Of a stretch of DNA of 64,000 nt, positions 20,817 to 31,656 are shown one piece after another. The DNA comes from Microbispora bryophytorum (GTDB taxonomy: Bacteria > Actinomycetota > Actinomycetes > Streptosporangiales > Streptosporangiaceae). How positions within the stretch are numbered: position 1 is the first letter of the stretch; the number at the start of each line of letters is the position of its first letter. The stretch spans positions 51,273 to 115,272 of the forward strand of contig NZ_VIRL01000023.1 in assembly GCF_006874465.1 (NCBI RefSeq). Reading direction: 5' to 3'. The notes under the pieces were generated by a model. The model did not search any database. It was not told the origin of the DNA and saw only the letters and a list, made by a program, of their open reading frames with translations. A program made the position numbers and the translations under genes.

Positions 20817-21500
20817 GTGCTCGTCGCCGGGTTTCCCGCAGGGTCGTTCCAGACCAACTGTTACGTCGTCGCTCCCGCAGCAGGCGAGGAGTGCGTGGTC
20901 ATCGACCCAGGTCAGGACGCTGTTGCGGATCTCGACGCGCTGCTGGGTGAGCACCGGCTGAAGCCGGTCGCGGTGCTGCTCACCCACGGCCACATCGACC
21001 ACGTGTGGTCGGTGGCCCCGGTGTGCGGCGCCCGCGACGTGCCCGCGTGGATCCACCCGGAGGACCGCGATCTGCTGTCGGACCCGGCGAAGGGGTTCTC
21101 GCCGCAGACGGGCCAGGTGTTCGGCGGGCTGAAACTTTCCGAGCCCGACGACGTGCGGGAGCTGGCCGACGGGGCCGTGCTGTCGCTGGCCGGGCTCGAG
21201 CTCACGGTCGAGCACAGGCCGGGGCATACCAGGGGGTCGGTGACGTTCCGGACCCCCGTCGAGGACTTCCAGGTCCTGTTCGCGGGCGACCTGCTGTTCG
21301 CCGGCTCCATCGGCCGCACCGACCTGCCCGGCGGCGACCACGCCGCCATCCTGCGCAGCCTCGCCAAGACGCTGACGCTGCCGGACGAGACAACGGTCCT
21401 GCCCGGCCACGGACCTCAGACGACCATCGGCCGCGAGCGCGCGACCAACCCCTTCCTCAGGGACGTCGCGCCGCACGCAGGCCCGACCAGGGGATTGTGA
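20817..21500 (+). CDS. Metallo-beta-lactamase-fold hydrolase (glyoxalase II-like)
   Basis: A 227-residue hydrolase. The zinc motif THGHIDHVW gives H-x-H-x-D-H, with further ligands in [15 protein letters not shown] and the late GHGPQTTIG. These match the hydroxyacylglutathione hydrolase branch, but actinobacteria lack glutathione, so the thioester or other substrate is unknown. The GTG at 20817 starts [17 protein letters not shown], the family N-terminus, after a GAGG site. A -10-like TACCCT lies upstream in the divergent gap with the cyclophilin gene. The stop overlaps the hisS start by one base. Confidence 0.9.
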   Translation: MLVAGFPAGSFQTNCYVVAPAAGEECVVIDPGQDAVADLDALLGEHRLKPVAVLLTHGHIDHVWSVAPVCGARDVPAWIHPEDRDLLSDPAKGFSPQTGQVFGGLKLSEPDDVRELADGAVLSLAGLELTVEHRPGHTRGSVTFRTPVEDFQVLFAGDLLFAGSIGRTDLPGGDHAAILRSLAKTLTLPDETTVLPGHGPQTTIGRERATNPFLRDVAPHAGPTRGL

Positions 21501-22756
21501 TGACCTTTCAGGCGCCCAAGGGCACCTTCGACTGGATGCCCCCGCGTTCGGAGTGGGCTCTCGCCGTACGGGACGCCCTGGCCGCGCCGGCCCGCCGCGC
21601 CGGCTACGGCTACATCGAGACGCCGGCCTTCGAGGACACCTCGCTGTTCTCGCGCGGCGTCGGCGAGTCGACCGACATCGTGACCAAGGAGATGTACACG
21701 TTCACGAGCCGGGGCGGCCAGTCGCTGACGCTGCGCCCCGAGGGCACCGCGAGCGTGATGCGGGCCGTGCTCGAACACGGCCTGTACGGCGGGCCGCTGC
21801 CGATCAAGCTGTGGTACTCGGGCAGCTACTTCCGCTACGAGCGGGCCCAGGCCGGACGCTACCGCCACTTCTCCCAGGTGGGGGCGGAGGCCCTGGGTGC
21901 CGAGGACCCGGCGCTCGACGCCGAGCTCATCGTCCTCGCGATGGACGGCTACGCCTCGCTGGGCCTGCGCGGCGTCCGGCTGCTGCTGAACTCGCTGGGC
22001 TGCAAGGAGTGCCGCCCGGCCTACCGCGCCGCGCTGCAGGACTTCCTGCGCGGTCTGGACCTCGACGAGCCCACCCGCGACCGGATCGAGATCAACCCGC
22101 TGCGGGTGCTCGACGACAAGCGCCCCGAGGTGCGCGCACAGCTGGAGAACGCGCCGCTGGTCACCGATCACCTGTGCGGGGCCTGCAAGGCCTATCACGA
22201 GGAGGTCAGGGGCCTGCTGACGGCCGCCGGGGTGGCGTACGAGGACGACCCCCGGCTCGTGCGCGGCCTGGACTACTACACGCGTACGACCTTCGAGTTC
22301 CTGCACGACGGCCTGGGCGCCCAGTCCGCAGTCGGCGGGGGAGGACGCTACGACGGGCTGAGCGAGCAGATCGGCGGCCCGGCGCTGCCCAGCGTGGGCT
22401 GGGCCCTCGGGGTGGACCGCACGGTGCTCGCGATGGAGGCCGAGGGCCTGCTGGCCGAGCGGCCCCGCGGCGTCGAGGTGTTCGCCGTGCCGCTCGGCGA
22501 GGAGGCCAGGCGGCGCGTGTTCCCGCTCGTGAGCGAGCTGCGCCGGGCCGGTCTCGCCGTGGACATGGCCTTCGGCGGCCGTGGCGTCAAGGGCGCGATG
22601 AAGGCCGCCGACCGCAGCGGCGCGCGGTACGCGCTCATCCTCGGCGACCGAGATATCGAGGCGGGCGCCGTGCAAGTGAAAGACCTGACCACAGCCGACC
22701 AGACCGCGGTTCCACTCGCGGAGGTCGTCGAGTTCTTGAAGGGGAAACTCTCGTGA
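21500..22756 (+). CDS. hisS: Histidine--tRNA ligase
   Basis: A 418-residue class II aminoacyl-tRNA synthetase. The N-terminus [14 protein letters not shown], motif 2 region [25 protein letters not shown], the histidine-specific [14 protein letters not shown], and motif 3 [11 protein letters not shown] are present, followed by the anticodon-binding domain. The ATG at 21500 overlaps the previous stop, and the stop overlaps the aspS GTG. The hydrolase-hisS-aspS order is common in actinobacteria. Confidence 0.97.
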   Translation: MTFQAPKGTFDWMPPRSEWALAVRDALAAPARRAGYGYIETPAFEDTSLFSRGVGESTDIVTKEMYTFTSRGGQSLTLRPEGTASVMRAVLEHGLYGGPLPIKLWYSGSYFRYERAQAGRYRHFSQVGAEALGAEDPALDAELIVLAMDGYASLGLRGVRLLLNSLGCKECRPAYRAALQDFLRGLDLDEPTRDRIEINPLRVLDDKRPEVRAQLENAPLVTDHLCGACKAYHEEVRGLLTAAGVAYEDDPRLVRGLDYYTRTTFEFLHDGLGAQSAVGGGGRYDGLSEQIGGPALPSVGWALGVDRTVLAMEAEGLLAERPRGVEVFAVPLGEEARRRVFPLVSELRRAGLAVDMAFGGRGVKGAMKAADRSGARYALILGDRDIEAGAVQVKDLTTADQTAVPLAEVVEFLKGKLS

Positions 22757-24525
22757 TCCGCACCCACGAGGCAGGCACGCTCCGCAAGGAGCACGCGGGC
22801 CAGAAGGTGACGCTCGCCGGATGGGTGGCGCGCCGGCGCGACCACGGCGGCGTGGTCTTCATCGACCTGCGCGACGCCTCCGGCTCGGCCCAGGTGGTCT
22901 TCCGCGAGGAGGACCACGCCCACGACCTGCGCGCGGAATACTGCGTGAAGGTCACCGGCGAGGTACGCCACCGCCCGGCCGGCAACGACAACCCCGATCT
23001 GCCCACCGGCGAGATCGAGGTCGTCGCCTCCGAGGTGGAGGTGCTGAGCGAGTCGGCCCCGCTGCCGTTCCCGATCGAGGGCGGCTCGGGCGTGTCGGAG
23101 GAGGCGCGGCTGAAGTACCGCTACCTCGACATCCGCCGCCAGCACATCGCCGACGCCCTGCGGATCCGCTCGCAGGCGACCTACCTCGCCAACGAGGTCA
23201 TGCGCGAGCGCGGGTTCGTCTATGTCGAGACCCCGAGCCTGACCCGCTCGACGCCCGAGGGCGCCCGCGACTTCCTGGTGCCCGTGCGGCTCCAGCCGGG
23301 CAGCTGGTATGCCCTGCCGCAGTCGCCGCAGCTGTTCAAGCAGCTCCTCATGGTCTCCGGCCTGGAGCGCTACTACCAGCTCGCCCGCTGTTTCCGCGAC
23401 GAGGACCTGCGGGCCGACCGGCAGCCCGAGTTCACCCAGATCGACATCGAGATGTCCTTCGTGGACCAGGACGACGTGATCGAGCTGGGCGAGGCGCTGA
23501 TCGGGCGGATCTGGAAGGAGACGCTCGGCTACGAGCTGCCCACGCCGCTGCCCCGGATGACGTACGCCGAGGCCATGGCGCGGTACGGCTCGGACAAGCC
23601 GGACCTGCGCTTCGGCGTCGAGCTGACCGACCTCACGGACTACTTCTCCGGCACCTCGTTCCGCGTCTTCCAGGCGCCGTACGTGGGCGCGGTCGTGATG
23701 CCCGGCGGGGGCTCGCAGACCCGCAAGGAGCTCGACGCCTGGCAGGAGTGGGCCAAGTCGCGCGGCGCCCGCGGCCTCGCGTACGTGCTGGTGCAGGAGG
23801 ACGGCACGCTGGGCGGCCCGGTGGCCAAGAACCTGTCGGAGACCGAGCTGGCCGGCCTCGCCGGGAAGACCGGAGCCAAGCCCGGCGACGCGATCTTCTT
23901 CGCGGCCGGCGCACGCGCGGCCTCCCGCGACCTGCTGGGTGCGGCCCGTCTGGAGATCGGCCGCCGCTGCGACCTGATCGACGAGTCGCAGTGGTCATTC
24001 CTGTGGATCGTCGACGCCCCGATGTTCGAGGAGGATGGAGAGGGCGGCTGGACCCCCGTCCACCACCCGTTCACCTCCCCGAAGCCGGAGTGGGCCGACA
24101 CCTTCCAGGACAAGCCGGGCGAGGCTCTGGCCTACGCCTACGACATGGTCTGCAACGGCATGGAGATCGGCGGCGGCTCGATCCGTATCCACCGCGCCGA
24201 GATGCAGCAGCGCGTGTTCGACGTGCTCGGCATCTCCAAGGGGGAGGCCGAGAGCAAGTTCGGCTGGCTGCTCGAGGCGTTCAAGTACGGCCCGCCGCCG
24301 CACGGAGGCATCGCCTACGGCTGGGACCGCGTCTGCATGCTGCTGGCGGGCGGCGAGTCGATCCGGGACGTGATCGCTTTCCCGAAGACGGCGTCCGGCT
24401 ACGACCCGCTGAGCGGGGCGCCCACCCCGATCAGCCCGGAGCAGCGCAAGGAGGCCGGCGTGGACGCCACGCCGAAGGCCGACAAGGGCGAGTCCGACAA
24501 GCCCGAGCCCGCGCCCGCGCAGTAG
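22753..24525 (+). CDS. aspS: Aspartate--tRNA ligase
   Basis: A 590-residue class II synthetase of the bacterial type. In order it has the N-terminal OB-fold ([19 protein letters not shown]), motif 1, motif 2 ([25 protein letters not shown]), the GAD insertion domain and motif 3 ([14 protein letters not shown]). The GTG at 22753 overlaps the hisS stop; a much longer open frame upstream is a shadow of hisS. A charged tail rich in Lys, Glu and Pro follows residue 560. Whether it also charges tRNA-Asn cannot be told here. Confidence 0.97.
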   Translation: MIRTHEAGTLRKEHAGQKVTLAGWVARRRDHGGVVFIDLRDASGSAQVVFREEDHAHDLRAEYCVKVTGEVRHRPAGNDNPDLPTGEIEVVASEVEVLSESAPLPFPIEGGSGVSEEARLKYRYLDIRRQHIADALRIRSQATYLANEVMRERGFVYVETPSLTRSTPEGARDFLVPVRLQPGSWYALPQSPQLFKQLLMVSGLERYYQLARCFRDEDLRADRQPEFTQIDIEMSFVDQDDVIELGEALIGRIWKETLGYELPTPLPRMTYAEAMARYGSDKPDLRFGVELTDLTDYFSGTSFRVFQAPYVGAVVMPGGGSQTRKELDAWQEWAKSRGARGLAYVLVQEDGTLGGPVAKNLSETELAGLAGKTGAKPGDAIFFAAGARAASRDLLGAARLEIGRRCDLIDESQWSFLWIVDAPMFEEDGEGGWTPVHHPFTSPKPEWADTFQDKPGEALAYAYDMVCNGMEIGGGSIRIHRAEMQQRVFDVLGISKGEAESKFGWLLEAFKYGPPPHGGIAYGWDRVCMLLAGGESIRDVIAFPKTASGYDPLSGAPTPISPEQRKEAGVDATPKADKGESDKPEPAPAQ

Positions 24526-24543
24526 AACGGCGGTAGAACGCGA

Positions 24544-24577
24544 GACGGCCCCCGCGACACCGGTCGCGGGGGCCGTC
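24544..24577. terminator. Bidirectional hairpin terminator
   Basis: A perfect 15-bp stem (24544-24558 with 24563-24577) with a 4-base loop. It lies between the ends of aspS (+) and the lipoprotein cyclophilin (-), where it can serve both strands. Confidence 0.85.
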
Positions 24578-24594
24578 CTGTGCCTGAGGCCCGG

Positions 24595-25515
24595 TCAGAC
24601 GATGGACACGTCCCTGATCACGACCTTCTTCTTGGGGGCGTTGGAGCCCTCGCCCCGTACGTCGGCCGTGGGGTCGCCGTTGAACGGGATGATCCCACCC
24701 TTGGCGATCTTGTCGATGACGTCCATGCCCTTGGTCACGACACCGATCATCGTGAAGGCGGCGCCCATGGCGGTCAGCTGGGTGTTCTCGTCCGTGAAGG
24801 AGATGAAGAACTGGCTGCCGTTGGAGTTGGCGTCCTCCGTGGCCTGCGCCAGCCCCACCGTGCCGCGGCTGAGCGGCAGGCCGCCGAGGTTCTCGTCGTT
24901 GAACAGGTATCCCGGGCCGCCCGCGCCGTCGTCCTTGCTCTTGCCGTCGCCCTTGGCCAGCGGGTCGCCGCACTGCAGCATGCCAAGGCCGACGGTCTCC
25001 ACGGTCGCGAGGCGGTGGCAGACGGTGTTGTCGAAGAAGTTCTTCTTGGCCAGGAAGGCGAAGGAGTTCACCGCGCACGGCACGTCCTTGGTGGCCAGGT
25101 CGATGATGATCCGGCCCTGGTTCGTGGTGATGACCATCCTCTTGGCCGCGATGACCCCTCTGCTCAGCTTGCTGGGCGGGAAGCCCACGAACTTCGACGG
25201 GGCGCCCGTGTCGTCCTTGCGGTACTCGCAGGTGACCTGACGCAGGCTGGTGGGCGCGGCCGACGGCGTGGGCTGCGTCAGCTCGGTGTGCTTCACCGTG
25301 GGGCCCGTGGAATCGGAGGCCGAGGGTGAGGCCGACGGGGTGGCCTGCGCTGCGTTGTCGGCCGAGCCGTCACTGCAGGCCACCAGGCTGCCCGCCAGTG
25401 CGAGGAGCCCCAGCCCGGCGCCGAGGGTGCCACGCAGGCGGCGACGGGGTGTGGTCGCGCGCCCGGCCGTGCTCACGCGCGAAGCCGGTTGCTTCTGCCG
25501 ATCAGTGTCGGTCAC
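24595..25515 (-). CDS. Cyclophilin-type peptidyl-prolyl isomerase, lipoprotein
   Basis: A 306-residue exported isomerase. The signal peptide ends in GSLVAC, a good lipobox, followed by a Ser/Ala-rich linker. The cyclophilin domain shows LATVETVGLGMLQCGDP, GPGYLFNDEN, GTVGLAQATEDANSNGSQFFI and TMIGVVTKGMDVI. Relative to the other cyclophilin the usual PDYT-like loop reads QLTAMGAAF, so the active-site edge has diverged. The two paralogues face inward on either side of the hydrolase-hisS-aspS genes. It probably folds secreted proteins at the cell surface. Confidence 0.9.
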   Translation of the reverse strand: MTDTDRQKQPASRVSTAGRATTPRRRLRGTLGAGLGLLALAGSLVACSDGSADNAAQATPSASPSASDSTGPTVKHTELTQPTPSAAPTSLRQVTCEYRKDDTGAPSKFVGFPPSKLSRGVIAAKRMVITTNQGRIIIDLATKDVPCAVNSFAFLAKKNFFDNTVCHRLATVETVGLGMLQCGDPLAKGDGKSKDDGAGGPGYLFNDENLGGLPLSRGTVGLAQATEDANSNGSQFFISFTDENTQLTAMGAAFTMIGVVTKGMDVIDKIAKGGIIPFNGDPTADVRGEGSNAPKKKVVIRDVSIV

Positions 25516-25731
25516 CGCTATGCCTTCCCTTTCCCCTTTTGTTACGACTGAGGCGTCACTCTATCCGTGATCCCGTTGGCTTCGTGTAAAACGGACGTCC
25601 CAGGGGTATCACGACGGTTTGCGCTCATCTTGCTCTCAGATCTGCCTGGGAACCTCCTGCCGAGCGAATCCGTACACCGGGGGACAACCCGCGATTCGTG
25701 CCCCGGCCGCCGTCTCCAGGAGCGATGCACG

Positions 25732-26199
25732 ATGTTCGACCAGGTCCTCGGGCTCCCGGCCCATGCTCTCATCGTCCACGCGGCAGTGATCTTCGTGCCG
25801 CTGCTCGCGGCGTTGTCGATCGCGTACGCCGCGCTGCCCCGTCTGCGGCACAAGCTCGACTGGGCCCTGGTGGCGACCGCCGTGGTGGCCCTCGGCGCGG
25901 CGTACGCGGCCAAGGAGAGCGGGGAGGCGCTGGAGGCCCGGATGTTCCAGGGCCAGCCCTCCCCGGCGATCGAGGTTCACAGCGGGTTCGCGGACATCCT
26001 CGTGCCGGTGACCGCGCTGCTGACCGTCGCGTCGCTGCTGATGGTGTGGCTCACCCGGGCCCGCCGCGCCCCCGAGGGCGGCCGCTCGCGGGCCGTCGCC
26101 CTGGTCGTGTCGGCCGTCGCCGTGATCCTCGCCGTGGTCGTCGGCTACTACGTCGTACGGACCGGGCACACGGGCGCGACGGCCGTGTGGGGCGGCTGA
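25732..26199 (+). CDS. DUF2231 membrane protein
   Basis: A 155-residue protein with four predicted membrane helices: [60 protein letters not shown] and [22 protein letters not shown]. The [16 protein letters not shown] start and the conserved histidines match DUF2231. No reaction is known for the family. The ATG at 25732 follows CAGGAGCG. It is expressed divergently from the lipoprotein cyclophilin. Confidence 0.87.
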   Translation: MFDQVLGLPAHALIVHAAVIFVPLLAALSIAYAALPRLRHKLDWALVATAVVALGAAYAAKESGEALEARMFQGQPSPAIEVHSGFADILVPVTALLTVASLLMVWLTRARRAPEGGRSRAVALVVSAVAVILAVVVGYYVVRTGHTGATAVWGG

Positions 26200-26215
26200 C
26201 GGTAATGTCGGCGAC

Positions 26216-27571
26216 GTGGAGAGCCTGTTCGATTCGGCCGCCGAGGAGGCGCACCGGGGCCAGGAGCCGTTGGCCGTGCGGATGCGGCCGCGCTCGCTGG
26301 AGGAGGTGATCGGCCAGCGGCACCTGCTGGGGACCGGCACGCCGCTGCGCCGGCTGGTGGAGAGCGACGCCCCGATGTCGCTGTTCCTGTGGGGACCCCC
26401 GGGCACCGGCAAGACCACGCTGGCCTACGTCGTGGCGGGCGCGACCAAACGGAGGTTCGTGGAGATCTCGGCGGTCTCCGCCGGGGTCAAGGACGTGCGC
26501 GCCGCCATCGACCAGGCCCGCCGCGAGCTCGGCATGTCCGGCAGGCAGACCGTGCTGTTCGTCGACGAGGTCCACCGGTTCAACAAGGCGCAGCAGGACG
26601 CGCTGCTGCCCGCGGTGGAGAACCGCTGGGTCACGTTCATCGGCGCGACGACGGAGAACCCGTTCTTCTCCGTCATCTCCCCGCTGCTGTCCCGTTCGCT
26701 GCTGCTCACCCTTGAGCCGCTGGCCGAGGACGACGTCCGCGCCGTCCTGGAACGCGCGGTGGCCGACCCGCGCGGCCTCGGCGGGCGCGTCACGCTGCAC
26801 CCCGACGCCCTCGACCAGCTCGTACGGCTGGCCGGCGGCGACGCGCGGCGCTCGCTGACCTACCTGGAAGCCGCCGCGATGCTGACCGACGAGCCCACCG
26901 CGGGGCCCACCGCGGAGCGCACGGCGGAGGTCGCCGCGGAGGTCACGGTGGAGGTGGTGGAGAAGGCCGTCGACAAGGCGGCGGTGCGCTACGACCGGCA
27001 GGGCGACCAGCACTACGACGTGGTCAGCGCGTTCATCAAGAGCATGCGAGGCTCGGACGCCGACGCGGCGCTGCACTACCTCGCCCGGATGGTGGAGGCG
27101 GGGGAGGACCCGCGGTTCGTCGCCCGCCGGATCGTAATCTTCGCGAGCGAGGACGTGGGAATGGCCGATCCGACCTGCCTGCAGGTCGCGGTGGCCGCCG
27201 CGCAGGCGGTGGAGTTCATCGGCCTGCCCGAGGGCAGGATCAACCTCGCGCAGGCGGTTGTCCACTGCGCGCTGGCGCCCAAGTCGAACGCGGTCGTGAA
27301 GGCGATCGGCGCGGCCTCCGACGACGTGCGGCGCGGCATGGTGGGCCGCATCCCGGACCACCTGCGCGACGCCCACTACCCGGGCGCGAAGAAGCTCGGC
27401 CACGGCAGGGGCTACCAGTACCCGCACGACTTCGAGCACGGCCTCGTCCGCCAGGACTACGCGCCCGAGGAGCTCCGCGAGCGTCGCTACTACGAGCCGA
27501 CCACGCACGGCGCGGAGGCGCGGTTCGCCGAGCGCTGGGCGAAGATCCGGAGCTTCCTGCGCGGCGGCTGA
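26216..27571 (+). CDS. rarA: Replication-associated recombination protein A
   Basis: A 451-residue AAA+ ATPase of the MgsA/RarA/WRNIP1 family, which acts at stalled replication forks. Walker A is [11 protein letters not shown], Walker B is [16 protein letters not shown], sensor 1 is [10 protein letters not shown]. The C-terminal domains contain [27 protein letters not shown] and the late [18 protein letters not shown] block. An extra stretch of Thr, Ala, Val and Glu repeats occupies about residues 222-257, between the AAA lid and the tetramerisation part. The GTG at 26216 lies 7 bases after TAATGT (26203-26208), so the transcript is probably leaderless. Confidence 0.95.
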   Translation: MESLFDSAAEEAHRGQEPLAVRMRPRSLEEVIGQRHLLGTGTPLRRLVESDAPMSLFLWGPPGTGKTTLAYVVAGATKRRFVEISAVSAGVKDVRAAIDQARRELGMSGRQTVLFVDEVHRFNKAQQDALLPAVENRWVTFIGATTENPFFSVISPLLSRSLLLTLEPLAEDDVRAVLERAVADPRGLGGRVTLHPDALDQLVRLAGGDARRSLTYLEAAAMLTDEPTAGPTAERTAEVAAEVTVEVVEKAVDKAAVRYDRQGDQHYDVVSAFIKSMRGSDADAALHYLARMVEAGEDPRFVARRIVIFASEDVGMADPTCLQVAVAAAQAVEFIGLPEGRINLAQAVVHCALAPKSNAVVKAIGAASDDVRRGMVGRIPDHLRDAHYPGAKKLGHGRGYQYPHDFEHGLVRQDYAPEELRERRYYEPTTHGAEARFAERWAKIRSFLRGG

Positions 27572-27710
27572 GCACCGCCGCTGTGCCGTCCGGTATGAGG
27601 CCCGGTGCGCGTGATGCGGAGCGGCCCGGGTGTGTGGTGCGGAACGGCGGGCAGGTCGTTCGCGGTAAGGTCTTGCCATTCCAGCTCCGTTGATCCAGGG
27701 AGATCGGCAC

Positions 27711-28205
27711 ATGCTTACCGCGGGAGAGCTGGCGGGCCTCGTGGTCGCCATTTTCTGGGTGATCCTGGTCTGCTTCATGGTCGTCGTGCTGGTCAGGCTG
27801 GCCAGACTGCTGACCGAGACCCGCAAGTCGGTGGCCGAGCTGAGCGACCGCATCGCCCCGCTTCTCGACGACATGAGCCAGACCGTCTCCGAGGCCAACC
27901 GGCGGCTGGTGGCGGCCGAGGAGATCACGGACAACATGCGTGACGTCAGCGGCAACATGGTCAGGATCACCGGGGTGGCGTCCACGCTGTTCGCGGGTCC
28001 GGTGCTCAAGATCTCCGCCTTCAGGGACGGCTTGCGCATGGCGCTGGCCCGGCGCGCCGCCCGCAGGGTCCCGGCCCGGCGGGTGGCCCGCGGCGGCCCG
28101 CGTACGGCACCGCGCACCGGCCCCCGCGCCGGGGACAGGCTCAGCGAGCGGCACGCGGCCGAGCGTGCCGTGGAGCGCCGGGCGATCGGGAGGGGACGCG
28201 GATGA
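27711..28205 (+). CDS. DUF948 membrane-associated protein
   Basis: A 164-residue protein with one N-terminal helix (LAGLVVAIFWVILVCFMVVVLVRLA) followed by a helical segment of the DUF948 type (ELSDRIAPLLDDMSQTVSEANRRL) and a basic, Arg-rich tail. Function unknown. The ATG at 27711 follows GGGAGA. It overlaps the next small gene (ATGA), and both run into alaS, a conserved actinobacterial arrangement. Confidence 0.85.
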   Translation: MLTAGELAGLVVAIFWVILVCFMVVVLVRLARLLTETRKSVAELSDRIAPLLDDMSQTVSEANRRLVAAEEITDNMRDVSGNMVRITGVASTLFAGPVLKISAFRDGLRMALARRAARRVPARRVARGGPRTAPRTGPRAGDRLSERHAAERAVERRAIGRGRG

Positions 28206-28471
28206 TCCGGCGGCTCTTCTACATGGCCCTGGGCGCGTTCCTCACGGTCTGGACCATGCGTAAGCTTCAGTCGTTGCGGCCCGACCACGTGGCCAGGCGC
28301 ACCGCCGACCGCGCGGTGACCCTCGCCGACCAGCTCAGGGACTTCGCCGGCGAGGTGCGCCACCTGTCGGCGAGCAGGGAAACCGAGTTGCGCGCCGAGC
28401 TCGGGCTCGACACGGTTGATGGAACCACCACAGGCAAGAACAGAATCTACGACGTAAAGGATGGCCGCTGA
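28202..28471 (+). CDS. Small DUF6167-like membrane-associated protein
   Basis: An 89-residue protein with an N-terminal hydrophobic segment ([15 protein letters not shown]) and a charged helical remainder. It resembles the small protein found just upstream of alaS in many actinobacteria; I assign DUF6167 from memory of that context. The ATG overlaps the DUF948 stop. Its last codons overlap the ribosome-binding region of alaS. Confidence 0.75.
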   Translation: MIRRLFYMALGAFLTVWTMRKLQSLRPDHVARRTADRAVTLADQLRDFAGEVRHLSASRETELRAELGLDTVDGTTTGKNRIYDVKDGR

Positions 28472-28472
28472 A

Positions 28473-31145
28473 ATGGAGTCGGCAGAGATCGCGCGCCGCT
28501 TCCTGCGCTTCTTCGAGGAGCGCGGGCACACAGTCGTGCCCTCGGCCAGCCTGGTCGCCGAGGACCCGACACTGCTCCTCGTGAACGCGGGGATGGTCCC
28601 GTTCAAGCCCTTCTTCCTGGCGCAGCAGACGCCGCCGTTCCGGCGGGCGACAAGCGCGCAGAAGGTCATGCGCACCCTCGACATCGACGAGGTCGGCAAG
28701 ACCACCCGGCACGCCAGCTTCTTCCAGATGCTCGGCAACTTCTCCTTCGGTGACTACTTCAAGGCCCAGGCGATCCCGTTCGCCTGGGAGCTGCTCACCC
28801 GGCCCGAGTCCGACGGCGGCTTCGGCTTCCCGGAGGACCGCCTGTGGGCGACCGTCTACCTGGACGACGACGAGGCCCAGAACATCTGGCACCGCGAGGT
28901 GGGCCTGCCGCTCGACCGCATCCAGCGCCGCGACCTCGCCGACAACTACTGGCACATGGGGGTCCCCGGGCCCGGCGGCCCGTGCTCGGAGATCTACTAC
29001 GACCGCGGGCCCGAGTACGGCCGCGAGGGCGGGCCGATCGCGGACGAGAACCGTTACCTCGAGGTGTGGAACCTCGTCTTCATGCAGTTCCAGCTCAGCA
29101 CGGTCCGCAACAAGATCGACTTCGACGTGGCGGGCGAGCTGCCGGCCAAGAACATCGACACCGGCATGGGCCTGGAGCGCATGGCGGCCATCCTGCAGGG
29201 TGTCGACAACATCTACGAGATCGACACGACGTACAAGATCCTCGACACGGCGGCCGACCTCACCCGGTCGCGCTACGGGCGTGACAAGCGCGCCGACGTG
29301 TCGCTGCGGGTGATCGCCGACCACATGCGGGCGGGCGTCATGCTCGTCGGCGACGGCGTGCTGCCGTCCAACGAGGGCCGCGGCTACGTGCTGCGCCGCA
29401 TGCTGCGCCGCGCGATCCGCAACCTCCGCCTGCTCGGCGCGGGCGAGGAGCGGCACCTGCACGCGCTCACCGCCGTGACCATCGACGTGATGGGCGAGCA
29501 GTATCCCGAGCTCAAGGCCGACGCCGCCAACATCCACACGGTCATCGACGCCGAGGAGGCGTCGTTCATCGGCACACTCCGCACCGGCACGGCGATCTTC
29601 GACGTCGCGGTGGAGGAGACCAAACGCAAGGGCGCCGCGACACTCAGCGGCGACCAGGCGTTCCAGCTCCACGACACCTTCGGCTTCCCGATCGACCTCA
29701 CCCTGGAGATGGCCGCCGAGCAGGGCCTCCAGGTGGACGAGGAGGGCTTCCGCCGGCTCATGAAGGAGCAGCGGGACCGGGCCAAGGCCGACGCCGCGGC
29801 GAAGAAGACCGGCAACGCCGACATCTCGGTGTTCACCGGCATCCTGGAGAAGGCCGGGAAGGTCGACTTCCTCGGATACGACCACACCACCGCCGAGGCC
29901 AACGTCATCGGCCTGCTCGTCGACGGCGCGTCCGTCCCGGCGGCCGGCGCGGGGACCACGCTGGAGGTCGTGCTCGACCGCACCCCGTTCTACGCGGAGG
30001 GCGGCGGTCAGCTTTCCGACCAGGGCCTGATCCGCACCGGCGGCGCGGAGATCGAGATCGTGGACGTCCAGTCGCCGGTGTCCGGCCTGGTCGTGCACCG
30101 CGGCAAGGTGCGCACCGGCGAGGTGCGGGTGGGCGACCAGGCGCATGCCGACATCGACCTGGAGCGGCGCCGCGCGATCTCCCGCAGCCACACCGCGACC
30201 CACCTGGTCCACCGCGGGTTCCGCAACGCCCTCGGCGAGTCGGCGGCCCAGGCGGGCTCGGAGAACTCCCCGGGCCGCTTCCGCTTCGACTTCACCGCGG
30301 CCGGGGCCGTCTCCCCGTCGATGCTGCGCGACGTCGAGGACGAGGTGAACGCCGTCCTGATAAACGACCTCAAGGTCAACGCCTTCTACACCAGCCAGGC
30401 GCAGGCCCGCGCGATGGGCGCGCTCGCGCTGTTCGGCGAGAAGTACGGCGACGAGGTCCGGGTGGTCGAGGTCGGCGACTACTCCCGCGAGCTGTGCGGC
30501 GGCACGCACGTGGCCAGCTCCGGCCAGCTCGGCCTGGTGAAGGTGCTGGGCGAGTCGTCCATCGGCGCGGGGGTGCGCCGGGTGGAGGCGCTCGTCGGCC
30601 TCGACGCATTCCGGTTCCTGGCCCGGGAGAGCGTGCTGGTCGCCCAGCTCAGCGAGCAGCTCAAGACCCGCCGCGAGGAGCTGCCCGAGCGCATCGAGGG
30701 CATCGTCACCCGGCTGCGGACGGCGGAGAAGGAGCTGGACAAGCTCCGCTCGGCCCAGGTGCTCGCGGTGGCCGGCGAACTCGCCGCACAGGCCGGCGAC
30801 GTGCAGGGCGTCTCCGTCGTGACGCACCGCGCGCCTGATGGCACCACCGCCGACGACCTGCGTAAACTCGCCCTCGATGTGCGCGGCAGGTTCCCTGGCG
30901 ATCGCGCCGCGGTCGTCGTCGTCTCCGGCGTCCCCTCTGACCGGCCGGTCGTCGTCGCCGCGGTCAACGAGGCGGGACGCGCGCGTGGCCTGAAGGCGGG
31001 CCGGCTCGTCGGCGTCGCCGCCAAGGCACTCGGGGGTGGCGGTGGCGGCAAGGACGATGTGGCCCAGGGCGGTGGCACGCGGCCCGAGGCGATCGGGGAC
31101 GCGCTTCGCGCGGTCGAGGAGGCCATCTCCTCCGCGGTGGTGTGA
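28473..31145 (+). CDS. alaS: Alanine--tRNA ligase
   Basis: An 890-residue class II synthetase. The catalytic core begins [27 protein letters not shown]; the editing domain carries [12 protein letters not shown] and the zinc ligands of CGGTHV; a C-terminal coiled-coil and glycine-rich C-Ala domain follow. I choose the ATG at 28473, with AAAGGA upstream, over the ATG at 28461, which lacks a site. All catalytic and editing motifs look intact. Confidence 0.97.
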   Translation: MESAEIARRFLRFFEERGHTVVPSASLVAEDPTLLLVNAGMVPFKPFFLAQQTPPFRRATSAQKVMRTLDIDEVGKTTRHASFFQMLGNFSFGDYFKAQAIPFAWELLTRPESDGGFGFPEDRLWATVYLDDDEAQNIWHREVGLPLDRIQRRDLADNYWHMGVPGPGGPCSEIYYDRGPEYGREGGPIADENRYLEVWNLVFMQFQLSTVRNKIDFDVAGELPAKNIDTGMGLERMAAILQGVDNIYEIDTTYKILDTAADLTRSRYGRDKRADVSLRVIADHMRAGVMLVGDGVLPSNEGRGYVLRRMLRRAIRNLRLLGAGEERHLHALTAVTIDVMGEQYPELKADAANIHTVIDAEEASFIGTLRTGTAIFDVAVEETKRKGAATLSGDQAFQLHDTFGFPIDLTLEMAAEQGLQVDEEGFRRLMKEQRDRAKADAAAKKTGNADISVFTGILEKAGKVDFLGYDHTTAEANVIGLLVDGASVPAAGAGTTLEVVLDRTPFYAEGGGQLSDQGLIRTGGAEIEIVDVQSPVSGLVVHRGKVRTGEVRVGDQAHADIDLERRRAISRSHTATHLVHRGFRNALGESAAQAGSENSPGRFRFDFTAAGAVSPSMLRDVEDEVNAVLINDLKVNAFYTSQAQARAMGALALFGEKYGDEVRVVEVGDYSRELCGGTHVASSGQLGLVKVLGESSIGAGVRRVEALVGLDAFRFLARESVLVAQLSEQLKTRREELPERIEGIVTRLRTAEKELDKLRSAQVLAVAGELAAQAGDVQGVSVVTHRAPDGTTADDLRKLALDVRGRFPGDRAAVVVVSGVPSDRPVVVAAVNEAGRARGLKAGRLVGVAAKALGGGGGGKDDVAQGGGTRPEAIGDALRAVEEAISSAVV

Positions 31146-31152
31146 GCCGCCG

Positions 31153-31656
31153 ATGAGGCACGGTGCCAGGATCGGGGTCGACGTCGGCTCCGTCCGCATC
31201 GGCGTGGCCCGCAGCGACCCGTCCGGTCTGCTGGCCACGCCGGTGGAGACCGTACGGCGCGGCCGCGGCGACCTGGCGAGGATCGAGGAGATCGCGGCCG
31301 AGTACGAGGCGATCGAGATCGTGGTCGGGCTGCCCACGTCGCTGTCGGGCAGGGAGAGCCACGCCGCCGGGGCCGCGCGCGAGTTCGCCGTGCGGCTGGC
31401 CGCCCGGGTGGCTCCGGTCCCGATCAGGCTGGTGGACGAACGGCTCACCACGGTCAGCGCCCAGCAGGGCCTGCGCTCCAGCGGTGTGAAGGCGCGCAAC
31501 CAGCGTGACGTGATCGACCAGGCGGCGGCCGTCGTGCTGCTGCAGGCCGCGCTCGACGGCGAGCGGGCCACCGGCAATCCCCCCGGCAGACCTCTCGAAC
31601 CACCGCGGCCCGGCAACGGGCCCGGTGAGGAAGCGAGCGGCGGGACACCGCGGTGA
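31153..31656 (+). CDS. ruvX: Putative pre-16S rRNA nuclease / Holliday junction resolvase RuvX
   Basis: A 167-residue YqgF-family nuclease with an RNase H-like fold. Conserved blocks are RIGVDVGSVRIGVARSD, EIVVGLPTSLSGRE, LVDERLTTVSAQ and DVIDQAAAVVLLQ. In E. coli the protein matures the 16S 5' end. It starts at an ATG 7 bases after alaS and overlaps the first mltG gene, the usual alaS-ruvX-mltG order. The C-terminus is Pro/Gly-rich. Confidence 0.93.
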   Translation: MRHGARIGVDVGSVRIGVARSDPSGLLATPVETVRRGRGDLARIEEIAAEYEAIEIVVGLPTSLSGRESHAAGAAREFAVRLAARVAPVPIRLVDERLTTVSAQQGLRSSGVKARNQRDVIDQAAAVVLLQAALDGERATGNPPGRPLEPPRPGNGPGEEASGGTPR